Assembly: GCA_023388955.1 (NCBI GenBank)
Contig: JAEWFH010000197.1
Coordinates: 1-13,821 of the forward strand
DNA: 13,821 bases
Source: Pseudomonadota bacterium
GTDB taxonomy: Bacteria; Pseudomonadota; Gammaproteobacteria; Xanthomonadales; Xanthomonadaceae
Direction: 5' to 3'
Below, one piece after another: positions 1-6,218 of the stretch. The number at the start of each line of letters is the position of its first letter. Position 1 is the first letter of the stretch. A model generated the notes under the pieces. The model was not told the origin of the DNA. It was given only the letters and a program-made list of their open reading frames with translations, and ran no database searches. The position numbers and the translations under genes were made by a program.

Positions 1-1017
1 CAGCCGGACAAGGCCATCGAGCTGTTCCTGCACATCGCCGAGCTGGACAAGGACACCTTCGAGACCCAGGTCGCGCTGGGACACCTGTTTCGCCGCCGGG
101 GCGAGGTCGACCGTGCGATCCGCCTGCACCAGGCGCTGGTGCAGCGGCCGGGCCTGAGCGATGCACAGAAAGTCCAGGCGCTGCTGGCACTGGGCGAGGA
201 CTACATGCGCGCAGGCCTGCTGGACCGCGCCGAAACGGTGTTCAGCGACCTGGTCGCCCTGGACATGCGCGCCCCGCTGGCGCTGCGCCACCTGATCAAC
301 ATCTACCAGGCCGAGCGTGATTGGCCCAAGGCGATCGAGAACGCGCGCCGCTACGAGGATGCCACCGGTGAGCCGATGGGCAAGCTGGTCGCACAGTTCG
401 AGTGTGAACTCGCCGACCGCCACCGTGCCAACGGCGACGAGGCCGCGGCCCGCGAGGCGGTGGCGCGCGCCTACCAGGCCGACGCCAACTCGGTGCGCGC
501 GGGCATGCTGGAGGGGCGCATCGAGGTCGGCGCCGGCAACGAGCTGGCGGCGATCCGTGCCTTCGAGCGCGTCGCTCGGCACGACCCGGACTACCTGCCG
601 GAAGTGATGCCGCTGCTGCTCGCCTGCTACGAGCGGGTGGGCGACCCGACCGGTGCACGCGCGTTCCTGGCCGAGATGAGCGAGCACTACCGTGGTATCG
701 CCCCGGTGCTGGCGCTGACGCGCATGCTGGAGGCGCAGGAAGGCGTCCCGGCGGCGCGGGCGTTCCTGGCCAAGGAGCTCAAGGACCGCCCTTCGGTGCG
801 CGGCGAGGCGGCGCTGATCGAGCTGAGCCTGGCGGAAGGCGCCGATCCGGTCGCCACGCTGAAGGACCTGGGCAACATCACCGACCAGTTGCTGGTGCGC
901 AATCCCAGTTACCGCTGCAACCGGTGCGGCTTCGGCGCGCGCAGCCACCACTGGCAATGCCCCAGCTGCAAGGAATGGGGTTCGGTCAAGCCGCTGCTGA
1001 ACTACGCCGTGGTCTGA
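1..1017 (+). CDS. lapB: LapB (YciM) LPS assembly regulator, 3' part
   Basis: The gene is open from the first base of the window and ends at TGA 1015-1017, giving 338 residues. E. coli LapB has 389, so about 50 N-terminal residues (membrane anchor and first TPR) lie outside. The visible part is a run of degenerate TPR helices rich in Ala, Leu and Arg, then a C-terminal rubredoxin-type metal knuckle. Its four cysteine codons are at 916, 925, 958 and 967 (YRCNRCGF and CPSCKEWGS motifs). LapB is known to bind the inner membrane, interact with FtsH and PbgA/LapC, and promote degradation of LpxC, so it adjusts lipid A synthesis. It sits 3 nt before an O-antigen-type glycosyltransferase gene, which suggests co-transcription with polysaccharide genes. 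Identity is secure from the TPR plus rubredoxin architecture. Confidence 0.95.
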   Translation, partial: QPDKAIELFLHIAELDKDTFETQVALGHLFRRRGEVDRAIRLHQALVQRPGLSDAQKVQALLALGEDYMRAGLLDRAETVFSDLVALDMRAPLALRHLINIYQAERDWPKAIENARRYEDATGEPMGKLVAQFECELADRHRANGDEAAAREAVARAYQADANSVRAGMLEGRIEVGAGNELAAIRAFERVARHDPDYLPEVMPLLLACYERVGDPTGARAFLAEMSEHYRGIAPVLALTRMLEAQEGVPAARAFLAKELKDRPSVRGEAALIELSLAEGADPVATLKDLGNITDQLLVRNPSYRCNRCGFGARSHHWQCPSCKEWGSVKPLLNYAVV

Positions 1018-1020
1018 GCC

Positions 1021-2019
1021 GTGTCCGCGATGGCGATCGCGCTGCTGGGGCTGCTCCTCCTGTCGGCCTGCGGGACCTGGCTGGCCCGCGGTTATGCGCT
1101 GCGCCGGCAGTTGCTCGACCATCCGGGCGAGCGCCGCAGCCATTCCATCGCCACCCCGCGCGGGGGTGGCATCGCGATCGTGGCCGTGTTGCTCCTGGCG
1201 GCGGCCAGCGTGGCGGCGGGGATGTGGGGCGGTGCCGGTCCCGGGCGGCTCGCCGCCTTTGCCGGCGGGCTGGCGATGGTGGCGCTGGCAGGCCTGGTGG
1301 ACGACCACCGGCCCCTGTCGCCCTGGCTGCGCCTGGGCGTGCACGCGGCGGCGGCCGGATGGTTCGCGGCCGCGCTGTGGCAGGGGGGCGCTTCGCTGCC
1401 CGTCGCCGTCGTAGTGTTCCTGGCGATCGTGGTGCTGGTGAACGTGTGGAACTTCATGGACGGCATCGATGGCATCGCCGCGACCCAGGCCGTGCTGGTG
1501 TCGCTGGCGCTCGCGGCCGGACTGCAGGGCGCCTGGTCCTTCCTGGCGCTGGGCCTGGCGGCGGCGTCGCTTGGCTTCCTGCCGTACAATTTCCCCCGCG
1601 CCCGGATCTTCATGGGTGACGTTGGCAGTGGCGCGACCGGTTTTGCGTTGGCTGCACTGGGGGGAATGTCCGTGGTCGATGCCGGGGTGCGCGGTGGCCT
1701 GCTGCTGTTGCTGCCACTTTCGGCGTTCCTGGTGGACGCGGGGCTGACCCTGCTGCGCCGGGTGTTGCGGGGCGAGCGCTGGTGGACGGCGCACGTCCAG
1801 CACGCCTACCAGGCATGGGCGCGCCGGGCGGGGCACGTACCGGTGACGGTCGCGTACGCGGCCTGGACACTGGCGGGCCTGCTGCTGGCATTCCTGTTGG
1901 CGGATGTTGACCTGGTCTTCATCCTGTCCATCTGCGCCGGGTGGTATACCGTCGCCGCCCTGTTGTGGTGGTGGTTGCAATGGCGCGACCGGCCGCACGG
2001 AGAACCGAGGACCGAATGA
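1021..2019 (+). CDS. WecA/WbpL-type undecaprenyl-phosphate sugar-phosphate transferase (GT4/MraY family)
   Basis: The product is 332 aa and strongly hydrophobic, with about ten membrane segments, as usual for the MraY/WecA/WbpL superfamily. These integral membrane enzymes move a sugar-1-phosphate from a UDP-sugar to undecaprenyl phosphate and so start O-antigen or exopolysaccharide repeat units. Visible motifs are HPGERRSHSIATPRGGG near the N-terminus, the Mg-binding pair D94-D95 (VDDHRPL), NFMDGIDG with D147 and D150, FMGDVGSG with D200, and HVQH at 258-261, which matches the HxxH loop of WecA/WbpL. The GTG start at 1021 is chosen because it lies just after the lapB stop. ATG 1030 in the same frame is an alternative, and neither has a clear Shine-Dalgarno. 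The sugar substrate (GlcNAc, QuiNAc, FucNAc) cannot be read from sequence; the WbpM homologue next door favours a 6-deoxy-N-acetylhexosamine. Confidence 0.9.
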   Translation: MSAMAIALLGLLLLSACGTWLARGYALRRQLLDHPGERRSHSIATPRGGGIAIVAVLLLAAASVAAGMWGGAGPGRLAAFAGGLAMVALAGLVDDHRPLSPWLRLGVHAAAAGWFAAALWQGGASLPVAVVVFLAIVVLVNVWNFMDGIDGIAATQAVLVSLALAAGLQGAWSFLALGLAAASLGFLPYNFPRARIFMGDVGSGATGFALAALGGMSVVDAGVRGGLLLLLPLSAFLVDAGLTLLRRVLRGERWWTAHVQHAYQAWARRAGHVPVTVAYAAWTLAGLLLAFLLADVDLVFILSICAGWYTVAALLWWWLQWRDRPHGEPRTE

Positions 2020-2032
2020 GAAAGGACATCGA

Positions 2033-3952
2033 ATGACGGCCTGGCGCGACCGCTTTGCCGGGACGCTCCCGCGACTGGCCGTGGTGTTCCATGACCTGGC
2101 CATGGTGTGGCTGGTATGGCAGGGGCTGCACTGGCTCCGCTTCGGGGTGATGGAGAACCCTCCGCCGATGCCGTGGTGGTCGACCGAGGTGCTGCTGGTC
2201 CTGGCCGCCCAGGGACTGGTGTTCTGGCGCGTCGGGCTGTACCGCGGCTTGTGGCGCTTCGCCAGCGTCCCGGACCTTTGGAACATCTTCAAGGCCTCGG
2301 CACTGGGGCTGGTCGCGATCGTGCTGGCGCTGTTCCTGTACAACCGCATGGACCTGGTGTCGCGCACGGTGATCGTGCTGTACCCGCTGGTCCTGATGGG
2401 CATGCTGGGGGCGCCGAGGCTGCTGTACCGGGCGTGGAAGGACAGCGGCATGGAGCGCGGGGGGGAGGGTGCGACCCGGATCCTGATCCTGGGCGCGGGC
2501 CACTCCGGCGAGGCACTGGTGCGCGACCTGCGCCGCCTCGGCCATTACCACCCGGTCGGTTTCCTCGACGATGCGAGCCGCCTGCGCGGCACCAAGGTCC
2601 AGGGCGTACCGGTGCTGGGCAAGGTCGAGGAGGTCGCCGAGATCGCCCGCGAGACCGCGGCACGCCTGCTGGTCATCGCGATGCCGGGCGCCGATGCCGC
2701 GGCGATGCGCCGGGTGGTCGGCGCCTGCGAGCACTCCGGCCTGCCGTTCCGCATGGTGCCCCGCCTGCGCGATGTCCTCGACGGCCGTTCGCAGCCGGGC
2801 GAGCTCAAGGAAGTCGCGATCGAGGACCTGCTCGGCCGCCAGCCCGTGCTGCCGGACTGGAAGTCGATCCGTTCCTGGCTGGGGGCGCGCTCGGTGCTGG
2901 TCACCGGTGCCGGTGGCTCGATCGGTTCCGAGCTGTGCCGCCAGTGCGCCCGCCACGGTGCCCGGCGGATCACCCTGGTCGAGGTCAACGAACTGGCGCT
3001 GATCCGCGCCGAGGCTTCGCTGCGGCGCGACTTCCCGGACCTGGAGTTCGCCAGCGTTCTCGGGGACTGCGGCGACCCGGCGGTGGTCGCCCACGCGCTG
3101 GCGCTGGCGGCGCCGGAGGCGGTCTTCCATGCTGCTGCCTACAAACAGGTGCCGCTGCTGGAAGGGCAGCTGCGCGAAGCCGTGCGCAACAACGTGCTGG
3201 CCACCGCGACCCTGGCCCACGCCTGCCGCGAGGCCCGCGTCGGCACCTTCGTGCTGATCTCCACCGACAAGGCGGTCGACCCGGGCAACATCCTGGGTGC
3301 GACCAAGCGCATGGCCGAGATGGTGTGCCAGGCACTGGCCGACCAGCGCCATACCCGCTTCGTAACCGTGCGCTTCGGCAACGTGCTCGATTCCGCCGGC
3401 AGCGTGGTCCCGCTGTTCCGTGACCAGATCCGCCGCGGTGGCCCGGTCACGGTCACCGACCCGGAGGTCACCCGCTACTTCATGACCATCCCGGAGGCCT
3501 GCCAGTTGATCCTGCAGGCCGCCGCGATCGGTACCCACGAGGCGATCTACACCCTGGACATGGGTGAACCGGTGCCGATCCGGTTGCTGGCCGAGCAGAT
3601 GATCCGCCTGGCAGGCAAGCAGCTGGGCCGTGACGTCTCGATCGTCTATACCGGCCTGCGCCCGGGCGAGAAGCTGCACGAGACGCTGTTCCACGCCGAC
3701 GAGCACTACCGCGCCACCAGCCACCCGAAGATCCTCCAGGCCGCACCGCGTGGGGTGGCCTGCGCGGAGATCGACCGGGCGGTCGCACGGATGCGCGAGG
3801 CCGCCGGACGCTACGACGTGGAATGCCTGCGGGTGGAGCTCGCCGGCGCTGTCCCCGAGTTCGCCCCGGTGGGCCAGCCTGCGCGCCACCGGGAGCTTGC
3901 TTCGCCGCCAACCGTGGTGGCGTTCCCTTCACGTACTGCCAGGAAAGTGTAG
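2033..3952 (+). CDS. WbpM/CapD-family membrane nucleotide-sugar 4,6-dehydratase
   Basis: The product is 639 aa, close to WbpM (665 aa). Order of parts: about four N-terminal membrane helices (residues 1-130), a CoA-binding-like Rossmann domain starting at GAGHSGE (154-160), then a cytoplasmic short-chain dehydrogenase domain with the NADP loop TGAGGSIGSE (291-300). The catalytic region is STDK (410-413) and NILGATK (419-425). Family members convert UDP-GlcNAc to a 4-keto-6-deoxy sugar, the first step to QuiNAc, FucNAc or bacillosamine in O-antigen. D412, K413 and K425 align with FlaA1 D132, K133 and K145. The position of FlaA1 Tyr141 (Met in WbpM) is Leu421 here. The ATG at 2033 is chosen because AAAGGA lies 7 nt upstream; the frame stays open 43 codons further 5', but that would overlap the transferase gene. 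The stop abuts the galU ATG. Confidence 0.93.
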   Translation: MTAWRDRFAGTLPRLAVVFHDLAMVWLVWQGLHWLRFGVMENPPPMPWWSTEVLLVLAAQGLVFWRVGLYRGLWRFASVPDLWNIFKASALGLVAIVLALFLYNRMDLVSRTVIVLYPLVLMGMLGAPRLLYRAWKDSGMERGGEGATRILILGAGHSGEALVRDLRRLGHYHPVGFLDDASRLRGTKVQGVPVLGKVEEVAEIARETAARLLVIAMPGADAAAMRRVVGACEHSGLPFRMVPRLRDVLDGRSQPGELKEVAIEDLLGRQPVLPDWKSIRSWLGARSVLVTGAGGSIGSELCRQCARHGARRITLVEVNELALIRAEASLRRDFPDLEFASVLGDCGDPAVVAHALALAAPEAVFHAAAYKQVPLLEGQLREAVRNNVLATATLAHACREARVGTFVLISTDKAVDPGNILGATKRMAEMVCQALADQRHTRFVTVRFGNVLDSAGSVVPLFRDQIRRGGPVTVTDPEVTRYFMTIPEACQLILQAAAIGTHEAIYTLDMGEPVPIRLLAEQMIRLAGKQLGRDVSIVYTGLRPGEKLHETLFHADEHYRATSHPKILQAAPRGVACAEIDRAVARMREAAGRYDVECLRVELAGAVPEFAPVGQPARHRELASPPTVVAFPSRTARKV

Positions 3953-4852
3953 ATGTCGCAACGCATCCGTACCGCCGTGTTCCCGGTCGCCGGGCTGGGG
4001 ACGCGGTTCCTCCCTGCCACCAAGACCGTGCCCAAGGAAATGCTGCCGATCATCGACCGGCCGCTCATCCAGTACGCAGTCGACGAAGCCATCGAGGCAG
4101 GCTGCGAGACCCTTGTGTTCGTCACCAACCGCTACAAGCACGCGGTGGCCGACTACTTCGACAAGGCCTACGAACTGGAGCAGAAGCTCGAGCGTGCCGG
4201 CAAGAGCGAGCAGCTTGCGCTGGTGCGCAGCACGATCCCGGAAGGCGTGCGCGCGGTGTTCGTGACCCAGGCCGAGGCGCTGGGGCTGGGCCATGCGGTG
4301 CTGTGCGCGAAACCAGTGGTCGGCGACGAGCCGTTTGCAGTGCTGCTGCCCGACGACCTGATCTGGAACCGCGGCCCGGGTGCGTTGCACCAGATGGCCG
4401 ATGCCGCCGAGGCCACCGGGGGCAGCGTGATCGCAGTCCAGGACGTGCCCCGCGACAAGACCGGCAGCTACGGCATCGTCGCCACCGAGGACTTCAGCGA
4501 GCGGCAGGGACGCATCACCGGGATCGTGGAGAAGCCGCGGCCCGAGGACGCCCCCAGCACCCTGGCCGTGGTCGGCCGTTACGTGCTGACCCCGCGGATC
4601 TTCGAGCTGCTGGAATCCACCGATCCGGGCGCCGGCGGCGAGATCCAGTTGACCGACGCGATCGCACGCCTGCTGCAGGAGCAGCAAGTGGATGCCTACC
4701 GCTTCCGTGGCACGCGCTTCGACTGCGGCACCCACATCGGCCTGGTCGAGGCGACCATCCGCTACGCGCTCGACCACGAGAAGCTGAGCGAAGCGGCCAA
4801 GCAGTTGATGCAGGATGCGTTGAAGGAGCTCGGGGTCACCGAGCTGGACTGA
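3953..4852 (+). CDS. galU: UTP--glucose-1-phosphate uridylyltransferase GalU
   Basis: The product is 299 aa, the normal length for bacterial GalU. It makes UDP-glucose from UTP and glucose-1-phosphate in the cytoplasm, feeding LPS core, O-antigen, exopolysaccharide (xanthan in Xanthomonas) and UDP-glucuronate. The nucleotide-binding signature GLGTRFLPATKTVPKEMLP starts at residue 14. Other family blocks are LPDDLIWN, VEKPRPEDAPS, GRYVLTPRIFELLE, GGEIQLTDAI and FRGTRFDCGTH. The ATG follows the upstream TAG with no gap, and AGGAAAG at 3941-3947 inside the end of the previous gene acts as ribosome site, so the two are probably translationally coupled. It is the last gene of the lapB-to-galU operon; the next gene is convergent, with a REP hairpin pair between. 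Confidence 0.97.
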   Translation: MSQRIRTAVFPVAGLGTRFLPATKTVPKEMLPIIDRPLIQYAVDEAIEAGCETLVFVTNRYKHAVADYFDKAYELEQKLERAGKSEQLALVRSTIPEGVRAVFVTQAEALGLGHAVLCAKPVVGDEPFAVLLPDDLIWNRGPGALHQMADAAEATGGSVIAVQDVPRDKTGSYGIVATEDFSERQGRITGIVEKPRPEDAPSTLAVVGRYVLTPRIFELLESTDPGAGGEIQLTDAIARLLQEQQVDAYRFRGTRFDCGTHIGLVEATIRYALDHEKLSEAAKQLMQDALKELGVTELD

Positions 4853-4865
4853 GGCGCCCGGATAC

Positions 4866-4898
4866 GGCGCAATACGCCCTGCGGCTATCGCGCCCTAC
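4866..4898 (-). repeat. GTAG-headed REP hairpin, copy A
   Basis: Read on the minus strand, this copy begins with GTAG (complement of 4895-4898). It then folds as GGCGCGATA / TATTGCGCC (9 bp with one G-T wobble) enclosing GCC-GCAG-GGC, with a single bulged G on the 3' side. Head tetranucleotide plus imperfect hairpin matches the SMAG-type REP elements described in Stenotrophomonas. It is paired head-to-head with copy B at 4907-4947. The element may also help end transcription from the flanking convergent genes. Confidence 0.75.
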
Positions 4899-4906
4899 GG
4901 GCCCCG

Positions 4907-4947
4907 GTAGGGCGCAATAGCCGCCCTACCGGGCGGCGTATTGCGCC
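4907..4947 (+). repeat. GTAG-headed REP hairpin, copy B
   Basis: GTAG at 4907-4910 is followed by a 16-bp stem: GGCGCAATA (4911-4919) pairs with TATTGCGCC (4939-4947), and GCCGCCC (4920-4926) with GGGCGGC (4931-4937). The loop is TACC, and G4938 is bulged at the same place as in copy A. The two copies are inverted, with the GTAG heads facing each other across 8 nt. Fourteen-base arms at 4865-4878 and 4935-4948 are exact reverse complements, so the whole unit can also form one long cruciform. Confidence 0.78.
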
Positions 4948-4971
4948 GCATGCCAAACCACGGCATACCGA

Positions 4972-4999
4972 CGTGCCCGAGATCGCGCGCGCCGGCACG
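4972..4999 (-). other. Small hairpin just past the thiolase stop codon
   Basis: CGTGCC (4972-4977) and GGCACG (4994-4999) are inverted repeats lying 9 nt beyond the thiolase stop on the minus strand. No T-run follows on that strand, so it is not a canonical intrinsic terminator. It could protect the 3' end or work together with the REP pair. This is weak evidence. Confidence 0.3.
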
Positions 5000-5008
5000 C
5001 ACTGTCGG

Positions 5009-6214
5009 TTACAGCGCTTCGAAGATCCCCGCCGCGCCCATGCCGGTGCCGATGCACATGGTCACCATGCCGTACTTCTGCTGGCGCCGGCGCAGGCCGT
5101 GGACCAGGGTGGCGGTACGCACCGCGCCGGTCGCGCCCAGCGGGTGGCCCAGGGCGATCGCACCGCCCAGCGGGTTGACCTTGTCCGGGTCCAGGCCGAC
5201 ATCGCGGATCACCGCCAGCGCCTGGGCGGCGAAGGCCTCGTTGAGCTCGATCCAGTCCAGCTGGTCCTGTGACAGACCGGCTTGCTGCAGTGCCTTGGGG
5301 ATCGCGGCGATCGGACCGATGCCCATCACCTCCGGGCGCACGCCGGCGACCGAGAAACTGACGAAGCGCGCCAGCGGGGTCAGGCCGTACTCCTTGACCG
5401 CCTTCTCCGAAGCCAGCAGCACTGCACCGGCACCGTCGGACATCTGCGAGCTGTTGCCGGCGGTGACCGTGCCGCCGAACTGGCCGTTGCGGAACACGGT
5501 GCGCAGCTTCGCCAGGCCCTCGGCGCTGGTGTCGGGGCGCGGGCCCTCGTCGGTGTCGACGACGGTCTTCTTCGCGCGGATGCTCCCGGCGCCCAGGTCG
5601 GGCTGGTGGGAGAGGACCTCGTACGGGGTGATCTCGTCCTTGAACTCGCCGGCCTCGATGGCCTTGAGCGCCTTCTGGTGGGAGGCGAGGGCGAACGCGT
5701 CCTGGTCCTCGCGCGAGACCTTCCATTCCTCCGAGACCTTCTCGGCGGTAATGCCCATGCCGTAGGCGATCGCGACGTTCTCGTCCTTCGCGAACACCTG
5801 CGGGCTCATGGCCACCTTGTGGCCCATCATCGGCACCATGCTCATGCTCTCGGTGCCGCCGGCCAGCATCAGGTCGGCGTTGCCCAGGCGGATCTGGTCG
5901 GCCGCCAGCGCGACCGCCTGCAGGCCGGAGGAGCAGAAGCGGTTGATGGTCTGCGCTGGCACCGTGTCGGGCAGGCCGGCCAGCAGCGCGCCGATGCGCG
6001 CCACGTTCATGCCCTGCTCGGCCTCGGGCATGGCGCAGCCGATGATCACGTCGCCGATGCGGGCCGGGTCGATGCCCGGCGCCTGGGCAACGGCCGCGCG
6101 CAGCACGTGGGCGAGCATCTCGTCGGGACGGGTGTTGCGGAACACGCCGCGCGGCGCCTTGCCGACCGGGGTGCGGGTGGCGGCGACGATGTAGGCGTCC
6201 TGGATCTGGGTCAT
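5009..6214 (-). CDS. fadA: Acetyl-CoA C-acyltransferase (3-ketoacyl-CoA thiolase, FadA-like)
   Basis: The product is 401 aa and is a complete thiolase. It cleaves 3-ketoacyl-CoA with CoA to acetyl-CoA and a shortened acyl-CoA, the last step of each beta-oxidation round, in the cytoplasm. The nucleophile is C94 in NRFCSSGLQA, the catalytic His is H357 in GGAIALGHPLGATG, and the second Cys is C387 in MCIGTGMGAAG. The start CAT at 6212-6214 lies 4 nt after the stop of the upstream dehydrogenase/hydratase gene, and GAGGAA overlapping that stop serves as ribosome site. The pair therefore probably forms a beta-oxidation complex, with the dehydrogenase/hydratase translated first. An acetoacetyl-CoA thiolase role is possible, but the partner gene favours degradation of fatty acids. 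Confidence 0.95.
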   Translation of the reverse strand: MTQIQDAYIVAATRTPVGKAPRGVFRNTRPDEMLAHVLRAAVAQAPGIDPARIGDVIIGCAMPEAEQGMNVARIGALLAGLPDTVPAQTINRFCSSGLQAVALAADQIRLGNADLMLAGGTESMSMVPMMGHKVAMSPQVFAKDENVAIAYGMGITAEKVSEEWKVSREDQDAFALASHQKALKAIEAGEFKDEITPYEVLSHQPDLGAGSIRAKKTVVDTDEGPRPDTSAEGLAKLRTVFRNGQFGGTVTAGNSSQMSDGAGAVLLASEKAVKEYGLTPLARFVSFSVAGVRPEVMGIGPIAAIPKALQQAGLSQDQLDWIELNEAFAAQALAVIRDVGLDPDKVNPLGGAIALGHPLGATGAVRTATLVHGLRRRQQKYGMVTMCIGTGMGAAGIFEAL

Positions 6215-6218
6215 GTTC

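Noticed and set aside
1904..2032. A longer N-terminus for the WbpM homologue
   Set aside because: The extra 43 residues are Cys/Gly/Pro-rich, overlap the transferase gene in another frame and precede a good ribosome site at ATG 2033.
1919..3889. A 656-codon open frame on the minus strand opposite the WbpM homologue
   Set aside because: It is the antisense of a well-conserved gene; its His/Gln/Arg/Asp-rich composition and lack of motifs are typical of high-GC shadow frames.
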